A stretch of 56,106 nucleotides of DNA, taken from Yaniella sp. GTDB lineage: Bacteria; Actinomycetota; Actinomycetes; Actinomycetales; Micrococcaceae. The notes under the pieces were generated by a model, which worked only from the letters and a program-made list of their open reading frames with translations, searched no databases and was not told where the DNA came from. Position numbers and translations under genes: made by a program. The stretch lies in contig NZ_JAKDKW010000005.1 of NCBI RefSeq assembly GCF_030453185.1, positions 1 to 56,106 of the forward strand, read 5' to 3'. Below, piece after piece: positions 8,900-17,904 of this stretch; the stretch's first letter is position 1; each line of letters starts with the position of its first letter.

Positions 8900-9445
8900 A
8901 TGACCGAAGAAGACCAGGGTATTGGCCAGCAGTCCGAAAGGAAAGGTCGTCCAACGCCAAAGCGACGCGACCAGGAAGCGGCGAATCGGCGTCCGCTTAT
9001 TTCCGATGACCGGAAGGTTGCCAAACAGCAGCACAAACAGGCTGTTGCCGAAGAACGCGCCCGGATGCGCCGTGCTCTCGATACCGGAGAGGAGAAATAT
9101 CTACCAGCTCGCGATAAGGGACCCCAGCGTCGGTACGTGCGCGATTACGTGGATGCCCGTTGGGGTGTCGGTGAATGGTTGATTATCGGCGTGCTGGTCT
9201 TTTTAGGCCTAAGTTTCGTTCCCGTGCCTGAAATGCAACTCATTTCGACCATAGGCATGTTAACTTTTGTCTTCCTCGTGATTTTCGAAGGCTTCTGGGT
9301 TGGTTTCCAGGTCAAGAAGCGCTTGGAAGCAAAATTCGGCGCAATGGAACCGGGCTCACGTTGGTATGCGGCCATGCGAGCCACACAAATGCGTCGGATG
9401 AGGCTACCAAAACCACAGGTCAAGCGCGGTCAGTTCCCTGAGTAA
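8900..9445 (+). CDS. DUF3043 family membrane protein
   Basis: Actinobacterial conserved protein of unknown function, 181 residues. The first 90 residues are highly charged and rich in Arg, Lys, Gln and Glu, ending in the family-typical stretch RDYVDARWGVGEW. Two transmembrane helices (about 92-110 and 114-136) and a basic tail follow. Its place next to pyrD and the M20 peptidase is conserved in related genomes. The 3' end overlaps the end of the convergent pyrD by 16 bases. Confidence 0.88.
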   Translation: MTEEDQGIGQQSERKGRPTPKRRDQEAANRRPLISDDRKVAKQQHKQAVAEERARMRRALDTGEEKYLPARDKGPQRRYVRDYVDARWGVGEWLIIGVLVFLGLSFVPVPEMQLISTIGMLTFVFLVIFEGFWVGFQVKKRLEAKFGAMEPGSRWYAAMRATQMRRMRLPKPQVKRGQFPE

Positions 9446-10539
9446 TGCCCCTCCAGGGCAGCGTTGATACGTCCTGCCCATAGCGGCCCCTCATAGAGGA
9501 AGGCGGTGTAGCCCTGCACCAGGGTGGCACCAGCTTCCAACCGATTCAAAACGTCGTCACCGGTGGTCACACCTCCGACCGAAATAATACTGGCATTGGT
9601 GAGATGGCGAGCAAGCAGTTCTAAGACGGCGAAAGACCGATCTGCTACTGGTGCTCCGGAGACGCCCCCAGCACCCATGGCATCAATCTCGCTTGGATCG
9701 AGGGTCAGTCCCTCACGGGAAATTGTTGTGTTCGTAGCGATGACGGCGTCCAAGCCAAGATCTGTGACCATATCGGCGACCGCAACGACGTCGTCGTCAA
9801 CAAGATCCGGCGCAATTTTTACGGCTAACGGCACGTGCCGACCGGTCACGGCATCGGCGGTTTTCGACACAGCAGACAACAGCGGCGCAAGCGACTCGAT
9901 GGCTTGCAATTGTCGTAGGCCCGGAGTGTTAGGGCTAGAAACATTGACCACCAAGTAGTCAGCGTGACGGGCCAAGAGACGGGTGGACACCAGATAGTCT
10001 TCTATGGCGTCGTCGAGCTCGACGACCTTGGTTTTGCCAATGTTAACGCCCAAAATAGGGCGGTGCTGGCCGAATCGTCGGGTCAGGATATTGCGTGTTT
10101 TGGCCAGTCGAGGTGCAATGGCTGCGGCACCGTGGTTGTTGAATCCCATGCGGTTGATCAGTGCACGGTCCTGCGGGATGCGGAATAAACGCGGCTGTGG
10201 GTTGCCTGGCTGCGATTGCCCGGTAATGGTGCCAACTTCAATATGTCCAAAACCCAATTCGGCTAGGGCACTGGTACCGATACCAGCCTTGTCGAATCCT
10301 GCTGCCAGGCCAAAGGGCGAGGGAAAGCTCAGCCCCATTGCTTCGGTTCGAAGACGCTCGGCTGGTTTAAACGTTGCGCGCAGAAGTCGTGAGGCCCCAG
10401 TTTTGTCGGCAGTCCGGATAGCACCGAACCCAATCTCATGTGCCCGTTCGGCGTCCATATTGGAAAAAACAGCGTCAAAAATTCGAGGATACAGCAATGG
10501 CGTCTGGCCCGCGAGGCGTGCAGCGATTAGGTTGGTCAT
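9430..10539 (-). CDS. pyrD: Dihydroorotate dehydrogenase (quinone), class 2
   Basis: Oxidises dihydroorotate to orotate in pyrimidine synthesis, passing electrons to the quinone pool at the membrane. The 369 residues include the FMN barrel motifs GLAAGFDKAG, NRMGFNNHG, NVSSPNTPGLR (the class 2 catalytic Ser region) and ATNTT. The N-terminal helical extension marks class 2. The gene stands outside the pyr operon (44-52.8 kb), a common arrangement in this group. Its start ATG lies next to the divergent hydrolase gene. Confidence 0.95.
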   Translation of the reverse strand: MTNLIAARLAGQTPLLYPRIFDAVFSNMDAERAHEIGFGAIRTADKTGASRLLRATFKPAERLRTEAMGLSFPSPFGLAAGFDKAGIGTSALAELGFGHIEVGTITGQSQPGNPQPRLFRIPQDRALINRMGFNNHGAAAIAPRLAKTRNILTRRFGQHRPILGVNIGKTKVVELDDAIEDYLVSTRLLARHADYLVVNVSSPNTPGLRQLQAIESLAPLLSAVSKTADAVTGRHVPLAVKIAPDLVDDDVVAVADMVTDLGLDAVIATNTTISREGLTLDPSEIDAMGAGGVSGAPVADRSFAVLELLARHLTNASIISVGGVTTGDDVLNRLEAGATLVQGYTAFLYEGPLWAGRINAALEGHYSGN

Positions 10540-10615
10540 AGGTGGTAGTCAACCATAATCGTGAGCTGTACTCGCAACTATTCACGCGTCTTGTCACATG
10601 TTTAGGGGGCCTGAA

Positions 10616-11587
10616 ATGCATTACGGATTACTTGAAGATGCCCCGCCAGACACGTGGGTACCGGACGTACTGCCCGGTTTCTCACGACGTACGCTGTCGC
10701 TAGGCCAGGACGCCGAGGGCCCCGTGTCAGCCACCCTGGTACGGTATGATGCGTCAAAAGGGACACCGGTGTTGTATCTTCACGGGTGGTCAGACTATTT
10801 CTACAACACTGAGCTCGCCGCTGCCGCGACGCAACGTGGTTATGCTTTCTATGCGCTGGACTTGCGCAAATATGGCAGGTCGCTGCGCCCAAAGCAATCT
10901 CCCGGATATATCGATGATCTCGCCCAGTACGACGATGAGATTGGTGCAGCCCTCGCGCTGATCAAGTTGGACCATCCCGGTACTCTCCCGGCGATCATCG
11001 CCCATTCGACAGGGGGGCTTGTCGCCGCGCTGTGGGCGGAGAACCATCCCGGACAGATTGGTGGGCTGGTGCTCAATGCGCCCTGGCTGGCTTTACAAGG
11101 TAACGAATGGTTGCGCGGGTTTGCCACCACAGTAGCAGCTCCGATTTGGCGGTCCGCCCCCGAACGGAAGTTGATACTTCCCAAATTCGATTTCTTCTAC
11201 CGTTCGATTTCAGCCAACGAACACGGAGAATGGGTCTTACACCCGCTGTGGCGGCCCAGATATTCATTTGATATTCAAGGCGGGTGGCTAGCAGCAATCT
11301 TAGCCGGGCATACTCGAGTACGACAGGGATTACACATTGATGTCCCGGTGTTAACCCTGACGTCGACCAAATCGCATTTCAGCACAAAATACTCCACAAA
11401 AATGCAGCACGCTGACTCAGTGTTAGATGTTCAGGCAACAGCTCACCGAGCAGTACAGCTGGGCAACCGTGTGATGGTCCACAAGATCCCCAATGCCCTC
11501 CACGATGTGTATGCGTCGCCGGAACCTATACGAAACAAGGCTTTTGACGCCACATTCGCATGGTTGGACTACTTCAACGACTTGTAA
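10616..11587 (+). CDS. Alpha/beta hydrolase (serine aminopeptidase S33/lysophospholipase type)
   Basis: Soluble hydrolase of 323 residues. The oxyanion-loop motif is LYLHGWSD (about 53-60), the nucleophile elbow AHSTGG has S131, and a late HDVYAS supplies a plausible catalytic His. The fold resembles monoglyceride lipase or lysophospholipase-like proteins, but the substrate is not evident. The start at 10616 is chosen because AGGGGG at 10604-10609 is six bases away; an in-frame ATG at 10598 has no such site. The 3' end overlaps the convergent uppS by 14 bases. Confidence 0.85.
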   Translation: MHYGLLEDAPPDTWVPDVLPGFSRRTLSLGQDAEGPVSATLVRYDASKGTPVLYLHGWSDYFYNTELAAAATQRGYAFYALDLRKYGRSLRPKQSPGYIDDLAQYDDEIGAALALIKLDHPGTLPAIIAHSTGGLVAALWAENHPGQIGGLVLNAPWLALQGNEWLRGFATTVAAPIWRSAPERKLILPKFDFFYRSISANEHGEWVLHPLWRPRYSFDIQGGWLAAILAGHTRVRQGLHIDVPVLTLTSTKSHFSTKYSTKMQHADSVLDVQATAHRAVQLGNRVMVHKIPNALHDVYASPEPIRNKAFDATFAWLDYFNDL

Positions 11588-12356
11588 CCGACTTATCAAT
11601 TGCTCCGCCATATCGGCGATCCCGCGATGCATAAATCTCGACGGCGTCCCAGAGCGTTTTCCGATTCACATCTGGCCACAGCACATCCAGGAAGACCAGC
11701 TCGGCGTAAGCGGATTGCCACAGCAAAAAATTCGATAGGCGCTGCTCACCGGAGGTACGCAGGAACAGATCTACATCTGGCACATCAGGTTGCCGCAAAT
11801 GCTGCGTCACAGTTTTTTCAGTAATTGCCTTGGGCTTCAATGTGCCGTCTGCGACCTGCTGAGCAATGTCCTGAACGGCGTCGACAATCTCAGCGCGGCC
11901 GCCATAATTCACACACATGATTAAATTGGTACGGTCATTATCTTTCGTCAATTCTTCGGCGGTCTGTAATTCCTTGATGACTGATTTCCAGAGTCGCGGA
12001 GTACGCCCATTCCAACGCACCCGCACTCCCCAAGCATTGAGTGTGTCTCGTTGTCGACGTAACACATCGCGAGAGAAACCCATCAGAAACGCCACTTCGT
12101 CGGGTGAACGCTTCCAATTCTCGGTGGAAAATGCGTAGACGGAAACGTACTTGATGCCCATCTCGACCGCGCCGGCCATGACGTCCAGCAGGGCGAGTTC
12201 TCCGGCGCGATGGCCTTCGGTCCTTGGGAGCCCGCGTTGGTTTGCCCATCGCCCATTGCCGTCCATCACAATACCTACGTGTTGTGGAATGAATTTCTGG
12301 TCGATGTGGGGCATCACGAAACCATCCGGATGTGGGCCCGGATTTTCGTATGGCAT
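11574..12356 (-). CDS. uppS: Isoprenyl transferase (undecaprenyl diphosphate synthase type)
   Basis: Cis-prenyltransferase that condenses isopentenyl diphosphate onto an allylic primer to make the lipid carrier for peptidoglycan. The 260 residues show the catalytic Asp in VMDGNGRWA, the [10 protein letters not shown] motif and the C-terminal [15 protein letters not shown] signature. AGGAG lies about eight bases before the ATG. Actinobacteria can carry two cis-prenyltransferases, so the exact chain length of the product is not decided here. It follows recO closely, in the usual recO-uppS order. Confidence 0.94.
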   Translation of the reverse strand: MPYENPGPHPDGFVMPHIDQKFIPQHVGIVMDGNGRWANQRGLPRTEGHRAGELALLDVMAGAVEMGIKYVSVYAFSTENWKRSPDEVAFLMGFSRDVLRRQRDTLNAWGVRVRWNGRTPRLWKSVIKELQTAEELTKDNDRTNLIMCVNYGGRAEIVDAVQDIAQQVADGTLKPKAITEKTVTQHLRQPDVPDVDLFLRTSGEQRLSNFLLWQSAYAELVFLDVLWPDVNRKTLWDAVEIYASRDRRYGGAIDKSVTSR

Positions 12357-12376
12357 ATGTGTGACTCCTGTGGTGT

Positions 12377-13180
12377 TTAGCCCTGGTCCATCACGGAAAG
12401 TGACTGCAGATTCTTTTCTAAATGGTACTGCAAATATTCGGCCACAAAGCTGGTTGCTTGCCGACTGTGTCCCGATTGTGCTTGATCGACTTTCGGCCAG
12501 TCTCCCGCGAGCAGGGCTTCCAAGAGCGTTACAACGCCGTCGGTGACATAGGTAGTTTGCGGCGGGGCACAGTCGTTACAGACCACTCCTCCCATGGGTA
12601 CCGAGAGCCAGTTATGCGTCCCATCGATCCCGCACCGACTACATTCGCTAAATCTTGGCGCCCAGCCAGCGACTGTGAGCGCACGTAATAAATACGAGGT
12701 CAACAGCATCATAGGGGCGGCAGCTCGACGCGCAAGTGCGGCGATCGCACCGTGGAGCAATCTATACTGCGTAGCGCCATCTGCTGCGTCGTCATCACGG
12801 GTCAGTTGTTCTGCGGTTTCGACCATGGCCGATGCGGCACCGAACGTATCGTAATCGTTGGCTAACATCATGCCGTAGGAGTGAATCGTTTCCGTTTGGG
12901 CAATCACGTCCATACCGCGTCGGGGAACTAGCTGTAGTCTGGTGTGCATGAATGGTTCCAGCATGGAACCAAATTTTGACGTTGTCCGGCGAACACCTTT
13001 GGCTACCGCACGGATCTGACCGTGATCAGCGCTCAGTACGACAATAATACGGTCGGCTTCGGCCAACTTATAGGTGCGCAGAACAATCCCGTGGGTCCGG
13101 TAACTTTGGGCAATATAAGTTCCGGAGCCACGGGATTTCTTACGCGGTGTCTTATTCAGTTGCTTCTTCAACCTCTTCAT
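12377..13180 (-). CDS. recO: DNA repair protein RecO
   Basis: Recombination mediator that helps load RecA on gapped DNA in the RecFOR pathway. The 267-residue protein has an N-terminal OB fold ([16 protein letters not shown]), a helical C-terminal domain and a CxxC...CxxC zinc site (CSRCGID...CNDC). The ATG at 13180 is the first start compatible with the family N-terminus; it lies inside the end of leuA (29-base overlap). The open frame continues further upstream, but that part reads as leuA in another frame. Confidence 0.88.
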   Translation of the reverse strand: MKRLKKQLNKTPRKKSRGSGTYIAQSYRTHGIVLRTYKLAEADRIIVVLSADHGQIRAVAKGVRRTTSKFGSMLEPFMHTRLQLVPRRGMDVIAQTETIHSYGMMLANDYDTFGAASAMVETAEQLTRDDDAADGATQYRLLHGAIAALARRAAAPMMLLTSYLLRALTVAGWAPRFSECSRCGIDGTHNWLSVPMGGVVCNDCAPPQTTYVTDGVVTLLEALLAGDWPKVDQAQSGHSRQATSFVAEYLQYHLEKNLQSLSVMDQG

Positions 13181-14906
13181 CACGCAGGTACCGGTTGACG
13201 GCGGAGGTAACTGCCTGTAGGGAGGCCGTGGAGGTATTGTAATCCAGCCCAATACCCCACAGGATGCGCTCGCCGATCGCTGCTTCCACGTAGGCTGCAG
13301 CCATCGCTTCGCCACCTTCGGTCAAAGCATGTTCAGCATAGTCAAGGACTCGAATGTCGATACCGGCCTGGTTGTACATTGCCACCAGAGCTGAAATCGG
13401 GCCGTTTCCAGTAGCCGATCGAGTGATGGTTTCACCTTTGCGGTCCATCTGGACCTCCATGGAAAATTCGCCCTGCTCAGTGGTTGAGGATGTCGACGAC
13501 ACCAGGTGATAATGTCCCCAGCCATCTGCGGGGTTTTCCGTGGGCAGGTATTCATCAGAGAACACGTGCCACAGCATGTCTGAAGTGATCTCTCCACCAT
13601 GGGTGTCGGTGTGCTCCTTGACGACCGCTGAGAATTCGACCTGGGCACGACGTGGCAGGTCAATCTTGTGATCCGTCTTCAGCATGTAAGCAACGCCACC
13701 CTTGCCAGACTGGGAATTGACGCGGATAACCGCTTCATAGCTACGACCGATATCTTCGGGGTCGACCGGCAAATATGGGACGCCCCAATCGAGCTCCTCG
13801 GTCGTGACCCCGGCATCGGCGGCGCGGGCACTCATATCGTTGAAGCCTTTGTTGATAGCATCCTGGTGCGAACCAGAGAAAGCGGTGAAGACGAGCTCCC
13901 CGGCCCACGCTGAACGCTCATGCACTTGCATCTGCGTGGCGTATTCGTAGACTTCTTGGATTTTGTCCATATCGGAAAAATCGATTTCCGGGTCAACACC
14001 TTGCGTGTAGAGGTTCATCCCCAGTGTGATCAGATCAACGTTACCGGTGCGCTCGCCATTGCCGAACAAGCAGCCTTCAATCCGGTCGGCACCGGCCATA
14101 TAGCCCAGTTCAGCTGCGGCGACGCCGCTTCCTCGGTCGTTATGCGGGTGCAGCGACAGAATGATCGAGTCTCGGTTTTCGAGGTTACGATGCATCCATT
14201 CAATCTGGTCGGCATATCGGTTTGGCGTCGACATTTCGACTGTTGCCGGTAGGTTCAGGATCATTTGGCGATCCGTTGAGGCTTCCAAGACATCAGATAC
14301 CCGGTTGGAAATTTCTGCAGCGAATTCCAGTTCTGTTCCGGTAAAGGATTCCGGTGAGTATTGATAGACAATCTCTGTTCCGGTGAGCTGTTCTTCGTAC
14401 TTTCGGCACAGCATTGCGCCGCGGGTGGCGATATCGATAATGCCGGACTTTTCTTCACGGAACACGACGCGCCGCTGCAAGACTGAAGTCGAGTTGTAGA
14501 GGTGCACAATAGCGCGTGGGGCACCTTCCAGCGCTTCATAGGTGCGTTCGATCAGATGCTCGCGCGACTGGGTCAGTACTTGTATATGTACGTCGTCGGG
14601 AATGTGACCTTCTTCGATCAGCTGCCGAACAAAATCGTAGTCGGTCTGTGATGCTGCCGGGAAGCCAACTTCGATCTCCTTGTACCCCATATTTACCAGG
14701 AGCTGGAACATCCGCAATTTGCGTGCGGAGTCCATGGGGTTTACAAGTGCTTGGTTGCCGTCTCGAAGATCTACCGCACACCAGCGTGGGGCTTGGGTAA
14801 TGATGTTATCGGGCCAGGTACGATCCGGCAGATTTACTTCGATTTGTTTTTCAAATGGCACGTATTTACTGAAGTTCATACCAGATGGTTGCTGAAATTT
14901 GCGCAA
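13152..14906 (-). CDS. leuA: 2-isopropylmalate synthase
   Basis: First committed enzyme of leucine synthesis, condensing acetyl-CoA with 2-oxoisovalerate. The 584 residues hold a TIM-barrel with metal-site motifs DLRDGNQAL and HPHNDRG, a linker, and the C-terminal regulatory domain where leucine acts as feedback inhibitor. The start is a TTG at 14906, with GAGG seven bases upstream; the next ATG (14879) would be too far from that site. Upstream lie a leucine-rich leader peptide and paired repeats (15016-15171), so attenuation by leucine supply is likely. Confidence 0.95.
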   Translation of the reverse strand: MRKFQQPSGMNFSKYVPFEKQIEVNLPDRTWPDNIITQAPRWCAVDLRDGNQALVNPMDSARKLRMFQLLVNMGYKEIEVGFPAASQTDYDFVRQLIEEGHIPDDVHIQVLTQSREHLIERTYEALEGAPRAIVHLYNSTSVLQRRVVFREEKSGIIDIATRGAMLCRKYEEQLTGTEIVYQYSPESFTGTELEFAAEISNRVSDVLEASTDRQMILNLPATVEMSTPNRYADQIEWMHRNLENRDSIILSLHPHNDRGSGVAAAELGYMAGADRIEGCLFGNGERTGNVDLITLGMNLYTQGVDPEIDFSDMDKIQEVYEYATQMQVHERSAWAGELVFTAFSGSHQDAINKGFNDMSARAADAGVTTEELDWGVPYLPVDPEDIGRSYEAVIRVNSQSGKGGVAYMLKTDHKIDLPRRAQVEFSAVVKEHTDTHGGEITSDMLWHVFSDEYLPTENPADGWGHYHLVSSTSSTTEQGEFSMEVQMDRKGETITRSATGNGPISALVAMYNQAGIDIRVLDYAEHALTEGGEAMAAAYVEAAIGERILWGIGLDYNTSTASLQAVTSAVNRYLRDEEVEEATE

Positions 14907-14969
14907 AGTTTTTCCTCAATCTTTGACTGCCTGGTCCTGTTGTTGAGTGTAGTGGACCGCTCGTGACAT

Positions 14970-15000
14970 ACCGGTGTTTTAGAACTCATGTCTCACCGGT
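14970..15000 (-). promoter_or_regulatory. Inverted repeat in the leuA leader
   Basis: ACCGGTG (14970-14976) and CACCGGT (14994-15000) form a 7-bp stem with a 17-base loop between the main leader repeats and the leuA start. No T-run follows in either direction. It could be part of the attenuator fold or an operator; its role is not clear. Confidence 0.35.
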
Positions 15001-15020
15001 GGCAGACCGTGTCTTTGGCT

Positions 15021-15110
15021 CCGTAGCGGGGTCCGGTCCTACCTAGTGGCAATTCACAGCACGTGCTTGAGAATGCTAGGCCCCGCTACGGCACGGTAGA
15101 AGTAGGCCTA
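15021..15110 (-). promoter_or_regulatory. Candidate leuA attenuator (mutually exclusive stems)
   Basis: Read on the minus strand, CCGTAGCGGGG (15081-15091) pairs perfectly with CCCCGCTACGG (15021-15031). A competing stem pairs CTAGGCC (15104-15110, inside the leader Leu codons) with GGCCTAG (15076-15082, at the leader stop). The two cannot easily coexist: ribosomes waiting on the Leu codons would block the first stem and free the second. That is the geometry expected of leader-peptide attenuation. There is no clear U-run, as often in actinobacterial leaders, so transcriptional or translational control remain possible. Confidence 0.6.
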
Positions 15111-15171
15111 GAAGGGCACCAAGAAATACACGGTTGTCACCGTGACGTGGGGTGCCCTGGATGCGATGCAT
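15076..15171 (-). CDS. leuL: Leucine-rich leader peptide of leuA
   Basis: A 31-codon frame from ATG 15171 to TAG 15076 on the minus strand, between era and leuA. It encodes MHRIQGTPRHGDNRV, then FLGALLGLLLPCRSGA. Six of the nine codons at 15097-15123 are Leu (CTT, CTT, CTA, CTA, CTT, CTA). Such a run just ahead of a leucine synthesis gene marks a leader peptide that senses charged leucyl-tRNA. The A of the ATG lies seven bases after a TAGGCT -10 element, so the message may be leaderless. The second half of the frame also forms one arm of the attenuator stems. Confidence 0.75.
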   Translation of the reverse strand: MHRIQGTPRHGDNRVFLGALLGLLLPCRSGA

Positions 15172-15177
15172 GCCTTT

Positions 15178-15206
15178 AGCCTAACACCGAGGGTTTAGAA
15201 ACCCAA
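15178..15206 (-). promoter_or_regulatory. Promoter of leuL-leuA
   Basis: TTGGGT (minus strand, 15201-15206) and TAGGCT (15178-15183) are separated by exactly 17 bases. The -35 lies inside the last codons of era. Six bases separate the -10 from the leader ATG, so transcription would start at or next to that ATG, giving a leaderless leader transcript. Confidence 0.6.
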
Positions 15207-16145
15207 CCGATTCATGTGCTTTGGATTACGCTGCCACTCTTTGGCAACTTTGACGACGAGGTCGAGGCGAACCTGGGTCCCAAGCAAGCGCCGAATACTT
15301 TTGCGTGACCGCTGTCCGATCGTCCGCAACTGGGCGCCGCCCTTGCCTATGATGATGCCCTTTTGGCTGTCACGTTCCACATAGATTTCGGCGTAGATAT
15401 CGGTAATGGCCTGTTCACCAGGTTCACCGTCGCGTTCGGTCATTTCGTTGACGACTACGGCCAGCGAGTGGGGTAGCTCGTCGAAAACATCTTCCAGTGC
15501 GGCTTCGCGGATCAGTTCGGCCACCATGATGTCATCGGGCTCATCAGTGATCTCGCCGTCGGGGTACAACGGTGGAGATTGTGGGAGGTATTTGGTCAGC
15601 ACTTCCACGACGGTATCGACTTGAACATCACCCTTGACCGAGACGGGCACAATTTCTGCGAAGCCTTCGCCGTTATCGGGAGTGAGTCCTTCCTCGCCGA
15701 GTTGCTGTACTGCAATGAGCTGATCAGCCAAGACTCCCCTGGTCACGGTGTCAACTTTTGTAACTAATGCGATGACGGGAATTTTGTGCAGTTTGGCGAG
15801 CTGTTCGGTGATGAAGCGATCACCGGGCCCGATTTTCTCATTTGCTGGAATACACATGGCCACGGCGTCCATACCAGATAATGTTTCTGCCACAAGGTCA
15901 TTCAGCCGCTCCCCTAACAATGTGCGGGGCCGGTGGAGACCGGGGGTATCGACCAATATCAACTGATGATCTTCAGCCGTGACAATGCCGCGTATGACGC
16001 GCCGAGTGGTTTGCGGTTTGGACGAGGTGATGGCCACCTTGGTGCCAACCATGGCATTCGTCAGTGTCGATTTCCCTGCATTTGGCCGGCCTACTAGACT
16101 GACAAACCCAGACCGAAAATGCTCTGGATATTCGGTTGGGATCAT
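15195..16145 (-). CDS. era: Ribosome-assembly GTPase Era
   Basis: GTPase that binds the 3' end of 16S rRNA and helps small-subunit maturation. The 316 residues contain G1 (GRPNAGKST, about 19-27), G3 (DTPG), G4 (TKVD) and a C-terminal KH domain with IIGKGGAQLRTIG. It overlaps the upstream CNNM/CBS gene by four bases (ATGA), continuing a phoH-ybeY-CNNM-era operon whose members act in rRNA processing. Confidence 0.96.
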   Translation of the reverse strand: MIPTEYPEHFRSGFVSLVGRPNAGKSTLTNAMVGTKVAITSSKPQTTRRVIRGIVTAEDHQLILVDTPGLHRPRTLLGERLNDLVAETLSGMDAVAMCIPANEKIGPGDRFITEQLAKLHKIPVIALVTKVDTVTRGVLADQLIAVQQLGEEGLTPDNGEGFAEIVPVSVKGDVQVDTVVEVLTKYLPQSPPLYPDGEITDEPDDIMVAELIREAALEDVFDELPHSLAVVVNEMTERDGEPGEQAITDIYAEIYVERDSQKGIIIGKGGAQLRTIGQRSRKSIRRLLGTQVRLDLVVKVAKEWQRNPKHMNRLGF

Positions 16146-17416
16146 AGCTTAGGCTCCTGGGTGGTTGTCTGGGTAGTCACACGTATGGTGTCGACGCGGT
16201 TGCGTCTCCCTGTGAGTGTCTCAACGGTCAATGTGAGGTTCTCAACATCGGTCGCCGATCCTTTGATAGGAATCTTACCCAAACTCTTGGCTAGTAGACC
16301 GCCTACCGTGTCGACGTCCTCGTCATCGTCCAACAGCAGACCGAAGGCTTCCGAGAAATCTGAAACCGACATGGACGCTTTAACAACGTATTGACCGTCA
16401 GGTTGTGGAATGACATCTGCAATCTCGGCATCATCGTATTCATCTGAGATATCGCCCACGATTTCTTCGATGAGATCTTCCAGCGTCACGAACCCTGCAG
16501 TGCCACCGTATTCATCGACGACTACTGCAGCATGGATGGCTTCACTTTGCAGTTCTTGAAGCAAGTCCCACACCGTTTTGGACTCCGGCACGACGCGTAT
16601 CTCTCGCGCGATCAAGTTGACCACATCATCTGAAGTGAGCTTGTGCATATGCAATGCTCGGATAATGTCTTTGAGGAAAATGATGCCTAAAACATCGTCT
16701 GGACTGTCGCCAATCAACGGTATTCGTGAGTAGCCCGAGCGTATGAACACCTCGGTTGCGGTGGCTAGCCTGGTACCTGAATCCAGCCAGACCACATCAG
16801 TGCGGGGCACCATAATGGCCCGGACCAATGTGTCATCCATGTCAAAAACAGATTGGATCATATCTGCTTCGTTGTCTTCGAGCACGTCCGCGGCCGAAGC
16901 TCGGGAGACGTATGCACGAAAGTGCCGTTCTTCGAGATCGTCGTCGTCATTTTCATCGTCCTGCTCGTTTTCTGTTTCGGCAATAAACAACCGTGGCAGT
17001 GGACCGAGCAATGCAGCGAGCGGACGTACCAACCACGCCGTAAAGCGAGCTGATAATTCGTAGTGTTTGGCGCCGATACGACGGGGACTACGCGCCGATA
17101 TAACGAGGGTAAGGACGGCCATGACCGCGATGCCTCCGGCAGCAGCGAGCCAGACGTTACTGACAAAATGGTCAATGAACACCGTAATGAGGACCGCACT
17201 GGAGGCGAGGAAGACCGTATTCCAAAACCGGGTTGCTAATTGGTGCTCGGCCAACCGCTCCATAATGTGGACGATGGGATTGGTTGGATGTTGCGCCACA
17301 ATTGCTTCAGCGTCGCGAAAGGACAGGTAGTCCAGAGCGGTTTCCGCCAATGTGAGAACCCAGGTGAGGCTCAGAGCAATAAGAAATAAGAGTACTAGGA
17401 CAATGGGTGCGACCAT
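16142..17416 (-). CDS. CNNM/CBS domain membrane protein (CorC/HlyC family)
   Basis: Hemolysin-family protein now regarded as a CNNM-type divalent metal transporter or regulator. The 424 residues comprise an N-terminal CNNM transmembrane domain (hydrophobic segments within residues 1-125), an acidic linker, two CBS domains (about 205-325, with [11 protein letters not shown] and [15 protein letters not shown]) and the C-terminal CorC_HlyC domain. The position between ybeY and era is conserved in actinobacteria. It is six bases after ybeY and overlaps era. The transported ion cannot be stated from sequence. Confidence 0.9.
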   Translation of the reverse strand: MVAPIVLVLLFLIALSLTWVLTLAETALDYLSFRDAEAIVAQHPTNPIVHIMERLAEHQLATRFWNTVFLASSAVLITVFIDHFVSNVWLAAAGGIAVMAVLTLVISARSPRRIGAKHYELSARFTAWLVRPLAALLGPLPRLFIAETENEQDDENDDDDLEERHFRAYVSRASAADVLEDNEADMIQSVFDMDDTLVRAIMVPRTDVVWLDSGTRLATATEVFIRSGYSRIPLIGDSPDDVLGIIFLKDIIRALHMHKLTSDDVVNLIAREIRVVPESKTVWDLLQELQSEAIHAAVVVDEYGGTAGFVTLEDLIEEIVGDISDEYDDAEIADVIPQPDGQYVVKASMSVSDFSEAFGLLLDDDEDVDTVGGLLAKSLGKIPIKGSATDVENLTLTVETLTGRRNRVDTIRVTTQTTTQEPKL

Positions 17417-17421
17417 TTTGG

Positions 17422-17898
17422 CTACTTCCCGGTGTCGGTCAGTTGAGGCGGTGTATACCCCAAGAACTGTTCAAGTAACTGATCTTGGGTGCTGAACATT
17501 TTATGTTTTTCGTCTTCGTCGTGGTGGTCAAAACCTAGCAGGTGCAGCAATCCGTGGGTGACAAGCAACGCAATTTCATCGGCAACTTTATGTCCACCCT
17601 GTTCGGCGTGCTCCGCAGCAACGGTGGGGCTAATAACTATGTCACCTAAAAGACCTTCTGCGGGAGCTTCGCGTGTACCTGGACTCAGCTCGTCCATGGG
17701 AAAACTCATCACATCCGTTGGGCCGTCAAGTCCCATCCATTCCTTATGGAGGAGGCTCATTGCATCGTTATCAATGAAGACAACGGCGACCTCCGATTCT
17801 GGGTGAATGTGTAGGCCTTGATACAAGTGCTGGCCAAGGCTCACCACTCGCTGAATATCGATGTCTTTGTCGGTTTCATTCAGTACTTCGATTGCCAC
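17422..17898 (-). CDS. ybeY: Endoribonuclease YbeY (rRNA maturation factor)
   Basis: Metal-dependent single-strand RNase that processes the 16S rRNA 3' end and takes part in ribosome quality control. The 158-residue protein has the zinc site HGLLHLLGFDH near the C-terminus. The start codon is GTG. It follows phoH by six bases and precedes the CNNM gene by five, so the genes are probably co-transcribed. Confidence 0.94.
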   Translation of the reverse strand: MAIEVLNETDKDIDIQRVVSLGQHLYQGLHIHPESEVAVVFIDNDAMSLLHKEWMGLDGPTDVMSFPMDELSPGTREAPAEGLLGDIVISPTVAAEHAEQGGHKVADEIALLVTHGLLHLLGFDHHDEDEKHKMFSTQDQLLEQFLGYTPPQLTDTGK

Positions 17899-17904
17899 GT
17901 TGAC

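Noticed and set aside
15114-15156. GGGCACC/GGTGCCC with an inner ACGGT/ACCGT stem, at first read as an era terminator
   Set aside because: It lies wholly inside the leader peptide frame and just past the promoter, so it is more likely part of the leuA leader fold than an era terminator.
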